Source: Acidobacteriota bacterium (GTDB lineage Bacteria > Acidobacteriota > Blastocatellia > Pyrinomonadales > Pyrinomonadaceae). Taken from it: DNA of 64,000 bases. The stretch spans positions 434,001 through 498,000 of the forward strand of contig JAEWFC010000038.1 of the NCBI GenBank assembly GCA_023389035.1, given 5' to 3'. Of this stretch, positions 43,051 to 52,194 are shown one piece after another (position 1 is the first letter of the stretch; each line of letters begins with the position of its first letter). The notes below the pieces were generated by a model. It saw nothing but the letters and a program-made list of their open reading frames with translations, was not told where the DNA came from and did not search any database. Made by a program: the position numbers and the translations under genes.

Positions 43051-44382
43051 TTAATACATATTGAAACCGTAATCGATGGTAACGATCACGGACTGGGCCA
43101 CACCGTTCACTTTCTTCGGAGTGAACTTGATCTGACGAGCTGCTGCGATGGCCGATTCCGTAAGCCCGTGCGGCAAACGCTGAACCGGTGTAATGCTGCC
43201 GACCTGTCCGGACGCAAGAAGCGTAACTTTTAACAGCACACGGCCCTGCACTTGGTTTGTACGAGCTGCATCTGTGTACGGCGGTTTCGGCTTCGATATG
43301 ATCTTATAATTTTCGGTTACCGCCTCTCTGATCGGAGGAGGCGCTCCACCGCCGCGACCGCTGCCATCACCAATTCCGTCACCCCTTCCGCTGCCCATTC
43401 CTGAGCCAGTCCCGCTTCCGATACCTGTTCCAGAACCCGAACCGACACCGGTTCCACTTCCCGAACCGATACCGCCGCCGGTTCCGGGACCATTCGATGG
43501 AGGACCGTCAACACCGTTCGGTAATCCCCACTGACCATACGTTCTTTCAAATTTTCTCGGCGGTCCTTCGACCTGTGGAGGAGGAAGCCTTAAAGACGGA
43601 TTCTCAAGACGCGGAGTGTTCACATCCGGAGGACGGATCGGATTCCGGACCATGTCGGGAAGATCGCCCCTGCTCGCAGGAGTCGGTTCGTTCTTACCGC
43701 CGCCGCCGCCGCCGCCGTCGTCGTCATCAGCAGCCTTCTGCGGCTCTTCGTCTTCGACCGGCATCGGGATATCCTCGACCAATACAGCCGAGAACAATGG
43801 GCTGTCATCGACAGCTCCGACACCAAGGTCCTTTTGGAACATCGAAACCACGCCAAGCACCAACGAGAAAACCAGGACGAATGCCGAAGCTCCCATCAAG
43901 AGAGCGTTTCTGGTCCTGGTATCGTCGTCCTGAATAACTGTGACGTAAAAACCGCCGTCGTCTGCGCGCTGAACCGTTGGTTCGGACGATCGCCGCGGTT
44001 CGTCCGCGTACATCTCAGCCGTTTGATACACGGATGCGGAAGTTAACGGTGCAGTAGCTGCGGCCGGTTCGGCGAGCTCTGCATCTTCTTCGGCGATCTC
44101 ATCATTATCAAGCGGGCCGGTAGCATAGCCATTTGATGAAGCATCGTAAGGAACTTCATCAACTTCCGACGCTGCCTCAACAGGGTCCGGATCGCTTGTG
44201 AACGGAGCAGTCACGATCTCAGGAACGCTCGCCGCAACAGGCTCGGCCGTCGCCATCTGGTTTTCCTCGGGAATCGGATTTAGCTGAACGGCCTGTAACG
44301 CTCCGCCACAGTCAGGGCAAAACGTGAACCGTTCGGCGAATCCCTCTTCACACGAACTGCAGTACTTTAAGATCTTTCCCAT
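43051..44382 (-). CDS. TonB-like protein with N-terminal zinc ribbon
   Basis: 443 residues. It starts with a zinc-ribbon knuckle pair (YCSSCEEGF, FCPDCGGAL, residues 7-26), then an acidic Ala/Glu/Pro-rich cytoplasmic stretch to about residue 155. One membrane helix follows (NALLMGASAFVLVFSLVLGV), then a Pro- and Gly-rich periplasmic linker including runs of Gly and GSGTG repeats (about 295-345). The C-terminal TonB domain is clear (KPKPPYTDAARTNQVQGRVL, VTLLASGQVGSITPVQRLP, AAARQIKFTPKK, VTIDYGFNMY). It may pass energy to outer-membrane receptors, but the zinc ribbon suggests an extra cytoplasmic contact. GAGGTT stands nine bases before the ATG. Confidence 0.88.
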   Translation of the reverse strand: MGKILKYCSSCEEGFAERFTFCPDCGGALQAVQLNPIPEENQMATAEPVAASVPEIVTAPFTSDPDPVEAASEVDEVPYDASSNGYATGPLDNDEIAEEDAELAEPAAATAPLTSASVYQTAEMYADEPRRSSEPTVQRADDGGFYVTVIQDDDTRTRNALLMGASAFVLVFSLVLGVVSMFQKDLGVGAVDDSPLFSAVLVEDIPMPVEDEEPQKAADDDDGGGGGGGKNEPTPASRGDLPDMVRNPIRPPDVNTPRLENPSLRLPPPQVEGPPRKFERTYGQWGLPNGVDGPPSNGPGTGGGIGSGSGTGVGSGSGTGIGSGTGSGMGSGRGDGIGDGSGRGGGAPPPIREAVTENYKIISKPKPPYTDAARTNQVQGRVLLKVTLLASGQVGSITPVQRLPHGLTESAIAAARQIKFTPKKVNGVAQSVIVTIDYGFNMY

Positions 44383-44442
44383 TTTTTCCAGAACCTCGCG
44401 ATGGTTTCCGCCCGTTAAGGCGAAATAACAATTAACCTATAT

Positions 44443-44469
44443 ATTATAACGCTTTGCCGTAGATGTTAA
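44443..44469 (-). promoter_or_regulatory. Candidate promoter of the TonB-like gene
   Basis: On the minus strand a -35-like TTAACA (complement of 44464-44469, five of six) is followed by 15 bases and a perfect TATAAT (complement of 44443-44448). The spacing is short, so strength is uncertain. Otherwise the 288-base divergent gap 44383-44670 shows no gene and no repeat array. Confidence 0.4.
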
Positions 44470-44670
44470 GTGTTTTAAGACCGTACGGGCAACGTCGATC
44501 TAACCCCATTGCTCGCTCAATCTTCATAGATGCATTGCGGTGCATACGCGATGCCCGATGTAATTTCCATTTCTTCGATCTTCCGCAACGATAACGATAC
44601 GCCCGACAACACTTCGATGGAGTTTTGCAACTAAAAACGTTAACATCTTTCTTTCCCGAGAGTACTTACG

Positions 44671-45954
44671 ATGAAGATCAGGAAAATATTCCAACTTTTT
44701 GCCGCTGCCTGCGTCTGTATGGCATCGCTCTCACCGGTCTACACTCAAACGAAAGGGCCGAGACAAGAAACGCTTCTTAATGGGCTGAAGGTCTATATTT
44801 GGAATGATCCGTCCGCTCCGACGGTCAGCGTAAAGCTCAGGGTTCATTCGGGTTCATCGTTCGATCCGCAGGGGAAAGAAGGCACGATGCGAATGCTGTC
44901 CGAAGCGATCTTCCCTTCGAACGAGGCCCGACAGTTCTTCATTGACGACCTTCAGGGCACATTCGCACTGACATCGAACTACGATTACATACAGATCGAT
45001 ACATCGGGGCGCAGCAGCGACCTGATCGTCTTGCTTGAAACGCTCGCAAACGCCGTTGCAAATCCCCAACTCGATAAGGAAACAGCGGATGCGGTGAGGT
45101 CGAGGGTCCATTCCGACCTCGACGGTAAATTGGCTGATCCCGCGTATCTTGCCGACCGGATAGCATCAGAACGGCTTTTTGGTACCTTTCCTTACGGACG
45201 GCCGGAATACGGCACGAAGGAATCACTCGCGAAGATCGACTTTGCCGATCTAAGGTTTGCTTACGATCGATTTTTCGGGGCTGACAATGCCTCGCTCACC
45301 ATTCGCGGCGACATTCAGCCGGACGTTGCGTATCGTGCTGCCCGTAGATTTTTTGGAGCGTGGCTGAAATCTGACAGACGCGTGCCGTCGACCTTCAAAC
45401 AGCCTACGGCGCCGGATACCAGCTTGCAGGTAATGAATTTGGGGGCTGATTCGGGTGCAGAGGTAAGGCACGCGGCACGAGGTTTTTCAAAGGCAGACCC
45501 CTTATATCCCGCTTCGCAAATACTCACCGAAATACTTGATACCCGTCTGAAACAGCACGTAGCAAGGGTCGCTCCGAACGCTAAGGCCTCGGTTCGAAAT
45601 GAGGCATATATACTTCCCGGACAGCTGGTGTTTTCGGTTTCAGCTATTTCGCCCGAGGCTAAGGTGAAGCTATACCCGGCCGGCGACACCGTGGATGCAA
45701 GGTCACTGATCCCTTCTCTGCTTGCGGATGCGATCAGCAGTTCCGAGTTTGAAAGGGCGAGAGCAAATGTCCTGGCGAGCGGCGGAACCGAGGATCTCTG
45801 GCTCGACTCCGACACATATCGCCTTACTCCACTAGCATCGCAGCCTGCCAAACTCGGAGCTGTGACGTTGACCGACGTACAGAGGCTCGCGGGAGACGTA
45901 AAGGCCCGTCCGGCAGTTAGCCTTTGGTTAGTCAAAGGTATCGGTTCAAACTAA
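44671..45954 (+). CDS. Secreted M16 (pitrilysin) family protein lacking the zinc motif
   Basis: 427 residues with a signal peptide (FQLFAAACVCMASLSPVYTQ). The M16 fold is evident: LLNGLKVYIWNDPSAPTVSVKLRVHSGSSFDPQGKEG, then PYGRPEYGTKESLAKI and FADLRFAYDRFFGADNASLTIRGD. At the place of the HxxEH zinc motif the sequence is RMLSE, so it is probably catalytically inactive. In M16 pairs one partner is often inactive; here no active partner gene is adjacent. It starts after a GAGAG ribosome-binding site and ends four bases before menG. Confidence 0.85.
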   Translation: MKIRKIFQLFAAACVCMASLSPVYTQTKGPRQETLLNGLKVYIWNDPSAPTVSVKLRVHSGSSFDPQGKEGTMRMLSEAIFPSNEARQFFIDDLQGTFALTSNYDYIQIDTSGRSSDLIVLLETLANAVANPQLDKETADAVRSRVHSDLDGKLADPAYLADRIASERLFGTFPYGRPEYGTKESLAKIDFADLRFAYDRFFGADNASLTIRGDIQPDVAYRAARRFFGAWLKSDRRVPSTFKQPTAPDTSLQVMNLGADSGAEVRHAARGFSKADPLYPASQILTEILDTRLKQHVARVAPNAKASVRNEAYILPGQLVFSVSAISPEAKVKLYPAGDTVDARSLIPSLLADAISSSEFERARANVLASGGTEDLWLDSDTYRLTPLASQPAKLGAVTLTDVQRLAGDVKARPAVSLWLVKGIGSN

Positions 45955-45958
45955 CACC

Positions 45959-46675
45959 TTGGCCTCGCAAAACATAAAATCTGAGACCGAACATGCCCAA
46001 GCTGTAAGAGCGATGTTTTCAGGCATCGCCGGCAGGTACGACCTGCTGAATCACGTTCTGTCCGTCAATATCGATAAGCGTTGGCGCCGGAAAGTAAGGG
46101 CCCTTCTCGAAACTACATTGTCGGATCCTGCGGCGGTAGTTCTGGACGTGGCATGTGGAACGGGCGACCTTTCGATCGAATTACAGCGGGACGCGAAAGC
46201 CAAAGTTATCGGCACTGATTTTTGCCGCCCGATGTTAACGGTGGCCCAAACGAAGACTGCATCGGTGCCCTTTGTCGAGGCCGATGCGATGAAGCTCGCG
46301 TTCGGTTCAAATTCGTTCGACGCCGTCACGATCGCATTCGGTCTTCGTAATCTTTCCAATTTTCGAGACGGCCTGGTCGAACTTCAACGGGTCCTGAAAC
46401 CCGGCGGAAAGCTCGTTGTGCTGGAATTCTCCGCACCGGTCGTCCCAGGATTTAGGGGAGCATTCCGGTTCTACTTTTCTAACATCCTGCCTCGGATCGG
46501 TGGACTCATCAGCGGCGAACGCGGTGCTTACGAATATCTACCCGATTCCGTATCGAAGTTCCCCGACCAAAAGGCTCTCGCCCAAATGATGAAAGGGGTT
46601 GGTTTCGAGTCAGTCGAATATTCGAACCTCACCGGCGGGATCGCTGCCATTCATTCCGGGATCAAAGTGGCTTGA
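45959..46675 (+). CDS. menG: Demethylmenaquinone methyltransferase (UbiE/MenG family)
   Basis: 238 residues from a TTG at 45959; no ATG is available before the conserved AMFSGIAGRYDLLNHVLS. It adds the last methyl group in menaquinone (or in ubiquinone in other bacteria). The SAM site is VLDVACGTGDLSIEL; FGLRNLSNFRDGLVELQRVLKPGG and ISGERGAYEYLPDSVSKFP are family signatures. Absence of ubiquinone genes nearby and the likely phylum favour menaquinone. It is probably transcribed with the M16-like gene. Confidence 0.92.
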   Translation: MASQNIKSETEHAQAVRAMFSGIAGRYDLLNHVLSVNIDKRWRRKVRALLETTLSDPAAVVLDVACGTGDLSIELQRDAKAKVIGTDFCRPMLTVAQTKTASVPFVEADAMKLAFGSNSFDAVTIAFGLRNLSNFRDGLVELQRVLKPGGKLVVLEFSAPVVPGFRGAFRFYFSNILPRIGGLISGERGAYEYLPDSVSKFPDQKALAQMMKGVGFESVEYSNLTGGIAAIHSGIKVA

Positions 46676-46754
46676 ACCGACCGGTTCGCTTCAGTCCGTT
46701 CAATTTGTTATCCGATTTTTCAAACGGTAATATCTCTCTAACGCTAGCCGTTAA

Positions 46755-47735
46755 ATGAAATACAAGTTTCTAAATTTTGCGAGGCAGCTCGGTTTAATGT
46801 TGCTGGTGATCTGGACCGTCGTGTCACTGGTAACGCTGCTCATCGAGCTTGTCCCCGGGTCGCCAGCAGCGACGATCCTTGGTGAAACCGCCACGCAGGA
46901 GCAGATCGATAATTTCAACCGCAAGCACGGCCTGGACAAACCCGCGTTCTTTTTCACGATCAACGCTAAGGAGGGATTTGAGTGGCACGGCAGCGACAAT
47001 AGATATACCGACTATTTCTTCGGGCTATTTCGTGGGGACCTCGGTAACTCATTTCGGACCGATCGGCCGGTCCTCGACATGATCCTAGAGAGATACCCTG
47101 CGACGATCAAGCTGGCCCTAGCCTCGATGCTTGTAGCTATTGGGATCGCCATTCCGCTCGGTGTCCTCGCCGGTCGCAGCAAAGGCGGTGTAACAGACAA
47201 CATTGCATCGTTCATTGCCTTGCTCGGGATCTCGCTGCCAACCTTCGTCGTCGGGCCGTTTCTTGTCTACATCTTCGCGGTACAACTCGGATGGTTCTCA
47301 CCCACCGGCAGCTTATATCCGGAAGACATTATTTTACCTGCGGTCACACTTGGAGCGGCTCTTTCAGCGATCCTGACCAGAATGGTCCGTTCGAGTGTGA
47401 TCGAAGAACTTGGCGAAGACTACGTTCGAACTGCACGTGCAAAAGGTCTTAGTGAACGAAAGGTCGTTTACAAGCATGTTCTCAAGAATGGCCTTATTCC
47501 GGTCGTGACTATTCTCGGGCTGCAGCTGGGTGTGCTGCTCGCTGGTTCCATAATCACTGAAAAGATCTTCAGCTGGCAGGGCCTCGGGCTGTTGCTGCTC
47601 GAGGATGGCATCGCAAAACGAGATTATCGATTGGTCCAAGGATGTGTTCTGGTGATCAGCGTGACGTATATCGTCGCGAATTCCCTCACTGACCTTGTTT
47701 ACCGATGGCTGGACCCGAGAATCCGTCTATCATAA
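46755..47735 (+). CDS. ABC transporter permease, DppB/OppB type
   Basis: 326 residues with six membrane segments. The DppB-like N-terminal region (LIELVPGSPAATILGETATQ, RKHGLDKP) and the cytoplasmic coupling loop TARAKGLSERKVVYKHVLKNGLIPVVT are clear. It pairs with the next gene as the permease heterodimer of a peptide or nickel-type importer. No substrate-binding protein or ATPase gene lies in the neighbourhood. Confidence 0.92.
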   Translation: MKYKFLNFARQLGLMLLVIWTVVSLVTLLIELVPGSPAATILGETATQEQIDNFNRKHGLDKPAFFFTINAKEGFEWHGSDNRYTDYFFGLFRGDLGNSFRTDRPVLDMILERYPATIKLALASMLVAIGIAIPLGVLAGRSKGGVTDNIASFIALLGISLPTFVVGPFLVYIFAVQLGWFSPTGSLYPEDIILPAVTLGAALSAILTRMVRSSVIEELGEDYVRTARAKGLSERKVVYKHVLKNGLIPVVTILGLQLGVLLAGSIITEKIFSWQGLGLLLLEDGIAKRDYRLVQGCVLVISVTYIVANSLTDLVYRWLDPRIRLS

Positions 47736-47749
47736 GAACCGCTGCATTG

Positions 47750-48559
47750 ATGAACCGCCTAACTTACATCGGTATTGCGATAGCGTCGCTCGTGATAATC
47801 GCGGCGGTCTTTGCTCCGTTTATCGCTACGCACGATGTCGCCGCCCAAAACCTCGCAGCGCGCTTCGCCGGCCCGTCGGCCGAACACTGGTTCGGAACGG
47901 ATGCCCTTGGGCGTGACGTCTTTTCGCGGGTGATCTACGGGGCGAGGATCTCGTTACAGGTCGGAATAACTGTTGTCGTAGTTTCTGCGATCGTCGGCAC
48001 GATAATCGGGGCGATCTCGGGTTTTTATGGCGGGTGGATCGACCGCATTCTGTCCGGCTACGTTTTCAATGTTTTTCTCGCATTTCCCGGACTCTTGCTC
48101 GCCATCGCTTTGGTCGCATTTCTCGGAGCGGGCCTGGGCAAGCTGATACTTGCACTCTGCATCATCGGCTGGGTCGGGTATGCACGGGTCATGCGCGGTC
48201 AGGTGCTAAAGGTCCGAGAATACGATTTTGTTCAGGCGGCCAGAGCTCTCGGTGCCGGTAATCTCCGGATACTCTTTGTTCACATATTACCGAACGCCAT
48301 TCAGCCTCTGATCGTGCAGTCGTCGCTCGGCATGGCAGGCGCCGTCCTTTCGGAGGCGTCTTTGTCGTTTCTCGGACTCGGTATACCGCCGCCGGCCCCG
48401 AGTTGGGGAACGATGATCGAGGAAGCACGGCAATTGTTCTCGGTATATCCGCATGTGCTGTTTTTCCCGGGAGCGGCTATAGCTCTCACAGTCCTTGCAT
48501 TCAATTTCATCGGTGACGGATTACGCGAATATCTCGATCCGAAGCAACGGACGCGTTGA
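47750..48559 (+). CDS. ABC transporter permease, DppC/OppC type
   Basis: 269 residues from the ATG at 47750 (MNRLTYIGIAIASL); an ATG at 47705 overlapping the previous gene is the alternative. Typical features are HWFGTDALGRDVFSRVIYGAR, the EAA-type loop VREYDFVQAARALGAGNLRI and a C-terminal FNFIGDGLREYLDP. It is followed seven bases later by pxpB, so the permease pair is probably co-transcribed with the oxoprolinase genes. Confidence 0.92.
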   Translation: MNRLTYIGIAIASLVIIAAVFAPFIATHDVAAQNLAARFAGPSAEHWFGTDALGRDVFSRVIYGARISLQVGITVVVVSAIVGTIIGAISGFYGGWIDRILSGYVFNVFLAFPGLLLAIALVAFLGAGLGKLILALCIIGWVGYARVMRGQVLKVREYDFVQAARALGAGNLRILFVHILPNAIQPLIVQSSLGMAGAVLSEASLSFLGLGIPPPAPSWGTMIEEARQLFSVYPHVLFFPGAAIALTVLAFNFIGDGLREYLDPKQRTR

Positions 48560-48565
48560 TTACGG

Positions 48566-49240
48566 ATGAAGATCTCACCGCTTGGCGACAGTGCTATTAC
48601 GGTATGCTTTGGCGAAGAGCTCTCGCCGGAAATAAACGAAAAGGCCATCGCACTTTGCCGTGCTGTTTCTGAGAACCCCTTCCCGGGCATGATCGAAACA
48701 GTTCCATCGTACTCGTCGGCCACGGTCTTCTACGATGTAGTCGCGGTCCGGAACGCATTCGATTCGTTTCCAACCGCGTACGACGCCGTATATGATCTCG
48801 TTCTGCAGACGCTTGCCGCGACAGATCTAGCGGGTAGTGGCGAGTCGTCGCGGATCGTTGAGGTCCCGGTTCGCTTTGACGCTGCAAGCGGACCTGACCT
48901 TTCTGCTGCGGCCCGTCGAAGTAAGCTCTCCGAACGCGAGTTCATTGAGGTATTTGTATCCAGGGTTTATCGGGTCTACATGATCGGGTTTCTTCCCGGA
49001 TTTCCCTACATGGCTGCCGTCGATAGCCGAATTCGCCAGCCACGGCTTGAAACGCCGCGACGCAGGATACAAAAGGGGAGTGTCGGGATCGCGGGGCTGC
49101 AAACCGGGATCTATCCCCGGGAATCGCCTGGCGGTTGGCAGATCATCGGACGCACTGCGGTACAAATGTTCGATCCATTTCGCCCGGAAACCTCGACGTT
49201 TCGGGCCGGCGACCAGGTTAAATTCGTTCCCGAATCGTGA
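48566..49240 (+). CDS. pxpB: 5-oxoprolinase subunit B (KipI-like)
   Basis: 224 residues. With PxpA and PxpC it forms the ATP-dependent 5-oxoprolinase that opens 5-oxoproline to glutamate. Signatures: SPLGDSAITVCFGEELSPEIN at the N-terminus, IETVPSYSSATVFYD, and the cyclophilin-like C-terminal part with YMIGFLPGFPYMAAVD, RQPRLETPRRRIQKGSVGIAG and YPRESPGGWQIIGRT. Its stop overlaps the start of pxpC. Confidence 0.94.
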   Translation: MKISPLGDSAITVCFGEELSPEINEKAIALCRAVSENPFPGMIETVPSYSSATVFYDVVAVRNAFDSFPTAYDAVYDLVLQTLAATDLAGSGESSRIVEVPVRFDAASGPDLSAAARRSKLSEREFIEVFVSRVYRVYMIGFLPGFPYMAAVDSRIRQPRLETPRRRIQKGSVGIAGLQTGIYPRESPGGWQIIGRTAVQMFDPFRPETSTFRAGDQVKFVPES

Positions 49241-50157
49241 TGGGATTAAAAATAATTAAACCCGGTATATTCACCACGCTCCAAAGTGTCGGTTTGCCGG
49301 GACACAGGGCGATAGGGATCGGACCCGGCGGTGCAATGGATCCGGTGGCGGTTCGTCTCGTCAACGCGTTAATTGGGAACGCCGATACGGCCGTCGCTCT
49401 CGAAATGCATTACCCTGCACCGGAACTTAGGTTCGATTATGACACGGTGTTTGCATTGGGAGGTGCCGATCTGAATGCCGAACTCAACGGCAACCCGGTC
49501 GGAAATTGGCGTCGTTACAAAGCAGCGGCCGGGTCGACTCTCGTGTTCCGCGAGCGTACGAAAGGTCAGAAAACGTATCTTGCTGTCCCCGATGGTTTTC
49601 GCAGAGATTCCCGGCCCGGGGAACCCGCCGAACGCATCACGGAAGCGGCCCGGCTGGAGATCGCGGGTTCTGTACGACCCGGCCCGTCCTCGAGATCTCG
49701 GATCTCACGTTCGCTTGTCCCGGTTTACTCGCGATTTCCGACAGTCCGAGTGCTGGAAGGTCCGGAATTCGGCCGTCTCACTCAAGAAAGCAAAAGCGAG
49801 CTGTTTTCCGGACAATTCTCGGTTTCGAACGAGTCCGATCGAATGGGTTACCGACTTTCCGGAGCAAGGCTTGAAGTCACTGACGCAACTGAAATGCTTT
49901 CGACAGCCGTTTGCTTTGGAACGATACAGCTGCTGCCCGACGGAGATCTCATTGCTCTGATGGCCGATCATCAAACCACCGGCGGTTACCCTCGCATCGC
50001 TCAAGTGGTCAGCGTGGACCTGCCTCTGCTTGGCCAGCTTGGTCCCCAAAATAAGGTGGCGTTTCACCCGATCGGACTAGGTGAGGCCGAAGCTCTTGCG
50101 ATCCGATTCGAGCGTGATCTCGCCGTGCTGCGTGCGGCTGTCCGACTCCATGGCTGA
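49240..50157 (+). CDS. pxpC: 5-oxoprolinase subunit C (KipA-like)
   Basis: 305 residues from the ATG at 49240, overlapping the pxpB stop by one base; a GTG one codon earlier is possible. Motifs: IKPGIFTTLQSVGLPGHRAIGIGPGGAMDP, LEMHYPAPELRF, FSNESDRMGYRLSG-like (residues about 200) and LMADHQTTGGYPRIAQVVSVDLPLLGQL. This biotin-dependent-carboxylase-like subunit works with PxpB. It precedes pxpA by 42 bases. Confidence 0.94.
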   Translation: MGLKIIKPGIFTTLQSVGLPGHRAIGIGPGGAMDPVAVRLVNALIGNADTAVALEMHYPAPELRFDYDTVFALGGADLNAELNGNPVGNWRRYKAAAGSTLVFRERTKGQKTYLAVPDGFRRDSRPGEPAERITEAARLEIAGSVRPGPSSRSRISRSLVPVYSRFPTVRVLEGPEFGRLTQESKSELFSGQFSVSNESDRMGYRLSGARLEVTDATEMLSTAVCFGTIQLLPDGDLIALMADHQTTGGYPRIAQVVSVDLPLLGQLGPQNKVAFHPIGLGEAEALAIRFERDLAVLRAAVRLHG

Positions 50158-50199
50158 ACGATCCGGCGGAGTCGTACGTGTGCTAATCTGTTCGTCGGC

Positions 50200-50946
50200 A
50201 TGACAAGAGTTGTAGATCTCAACTGTGATCTCGGTGAAGGCGGGCCGAACGACGCAGAGTTAATGGCGCTGATATCGTCGGCAAACATCGCCTGCGGAGT
50301 TCACGCAGGAGATATCGACACGATGAGACGCTCAGTTGAGTCCGCGCTCAAGCACAACGTGTCGATCGGGGCCCATCCGGGATACGACGACAGACCGTCG
50401 TTCGGGCGGGCCGAGGTACAAATGCCGTCGACCGAGATACGGCAACTTGTCGCCGATCAGGTAACAACACTGAGGGCGGTCTGCGACGAATTCGACGCGA
50501 AGCTCGCGCACGTAAAACCTCACGGAGCTCTTTACAATCAGTCTGCACGTGATCGGGAGATCGCACGGGCGGTGGCGTTAGGCGTCCGGGACGTGGATGT
50601 AGAGTTAAGATTATTTGGGCTTGCCGGAAGCTCCTCGCTGTCGGAAGCGGAGAGCATAGGTTTGCGGACAGTTTCCGAGGTCTTCGCCGACCGCACGTAT
50701 ATGGATGACGGCACACTGACGCCACGGTCTGAACCGGACGCTCTCATAACGTTCGAAGGCGACGCAGTTGAGCAGGTCTTGAACATGGTCAAGTACGGAC
50801 GCGTTCGGTCACTAGCAGCGATCATGGTGCAGATCAGAACGGATACGATCTGCATCCATGGCGATGGGAAATATGCTGTCGGATTCGCTCGTGAGATCCG
50901 CAATGCGCTGGAAAACGACGGCATCGTAATTCAAGCTCAGCATTGA
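50200..50946 (+). CDS. pxpA: 5-oxoprolinase subunit A (LamB/YcsF family)
   Basis: 248 residues. Signature motifs: VVDLNCDLGEGGPND at the N-terminus, SSANIACGVHAGDIDTMR, SIGAHPGYDDRPSFGRAE, VKPHGALYNQSARD and VFADRTYMDDGTLTPRSEPDA. It completes the pxpBCA set. It overlaps the downstream transporter by four bases. Confidence 0.95.
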   Translation: MTRVVDLNCDLGEGGPNDAELMALISSANIACGVHAGDIDTMRRSVESALKHNVSIGAHPGYDDRPSFGRAEVQMPSTEIRQLVADQVTTLRAVCDEFDAKLAHVKPHGALYNQSARDREIARAVALGVRDVDVELRLFGLAGSSSLSEAESIGLRTVSEVFADRTYMDDGTLTPRSEPDALITFEGDAVEQVLNMVKYGRVRSLAAIMVQIRTDTICIHGDGKYAVGFAREIRNALENDGIVIQAQH

Positions 50947-52124
50947 CCAATATCAATCGAAAATCCTCGGTCATCCTAGGCGCGGCATTTCTGATGGCGA
51001 CCTCAGCGGTCGGGCCTGGCTTCCTTACCCAGACAACCGTTTTCACAAAACAGCTCCTCGCAAGCTTTGGCTTCGTCATTCTCCTGTCAGTCATCCTCGA
51101 CATATTTGCTCAGCTGAACATCTGGCGTGTGCTGGCTGTAGCCGGGAAGCGCGGACAGGATGTTGCGAACCAAACGATCTCTGGCAGCGGATATCTGCTT
51201 GCAGCGATGATAGTTTTCGGCGGGATCGTATTCAACATCGGTAATCTTGCGGGCACGGGGTTGGGCATGAATGCGCTGTTTGGCATACCGGTGCCTGTTG
51301 GTGCTGCCATCAGTGCTGCAATTGCAATAGGTATATTCTTAGTTCGCGACGCAGGGCGTGCGATGGACCTGGTTGTGAAGGTCCTGGGCCTCGGAATGCT
51401 TTTGCTGATCGTTTATGTGGTCGTGGTATCTCAGCCGCCCATCGCTGAAGCCGCTTTACGAACTGTCGTACCGCTGGAGATCGATGCTCGGGCGATCGTA
51501 ACCCTTGTAGGAGGAACCGTCGGCGGCTATATAACGTTCGCCGGAGCCCATCGCCTGATCGATGCGGGAATATCAGGGCAGGAGAATCTTCCCGAAGTGA
51601 ACCGAAGCGCCGTTACAGGCATAATCCTTACGGCAATCATTCGGTTTCTATTATTCCTCGCCGCGTTCGGGGTTGTTACTGCCGGAATGTCTATCGATGA
51701 CGCAAATCCACCTGCCTCTGTTTTCAGAAATGCTGCCGGAGAGGTCGGGTATCGGATATTTGGGATGGTAATGTGGGCGGCCGCTATCACATCTGTTATC
51801 GGCGCAGCTTACACTTCCGTCTCATTCTTCAAAACGTTTAGCGCAAAGATCGGCCAGCGCGCCGATCAGATCACTGTCGCTTTCATATTGGTCTCGGCCC
51901 TGCTTTTTCTTGCGATCGGTAACCCCGTAAGCGTACTCGTCTGGGCCGGAACGATCAACGGTTTTATTCTCCCGCTAGGGCTTGCGATAGTACTCATCGG
52001 TTCAAGAAAGGCCTCAGTTGTGGGAAGTTATCGTCACCCGCTGTGGCTGCAGATCTCGGGTTGGATCGTTGTAGCCCTAATGGCCTTCTTCGTCGTTAGA
52101 ACGGTGGTATCGCTATTCGTATAG
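50943..52124 (+). CDS. Nramp-like transporter of the YcsG type, linked to 5-oxoprolinase
   Basis: 393 residues with about eleven membrane helices, starting at a TTG that overlaps the pxpA stop. The first helix carries GAAFLMATSAVGPGFLTQT, like the DPG region of Nramp transporters but without a matching DPGN metal motif. In Bacillus subtilis a similar protein (YcsG) sits next to pxpA, so uptake of 5-oxoproline or a related solute is more likely than metal transport; this is inference from context. Confidence 0.88.
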   Translation: MTNINRKSSVILGAAFLMATSAVGPGFLTQTTVFTKQLLASFGFVILLSVILDIFAQLNIWRVLAVAGKRGQDVANQTISGSGYLLAAMIVFGGIVFNIGNLAGTGLGMNALFGIPVPVGAAISAAIAIGIFLVRDAGRAMDLVVKVLGLGMLLLIVYVVVVSQPPIAEAALRTVVPLEIDARAIVTLVGGTVGGYITFAGAHRLIDAGISGQENLPEVNRSAVTGIILTAIIRFLLFLAAFGVVTAGMSIDDANPPASVFRNAAGEVGYRIFGMVMWAAAITSVIGAAYTSVSFFKTFSAKIGQRADQITVAFILVSALLFLAIGNPVSVLVWAGTINGFILPLGLAIVLIGSRKASVVGSYRHPLWLQISGWIVVALMAFFVVRTVVSLFV

Positions 52125-52194
52125 TTTTTGGCGATCCTTCGCCTGTCTATCTGCGTCCAATACCTTCAAGGTCAACTCCAGGAACGCTCTGAAA

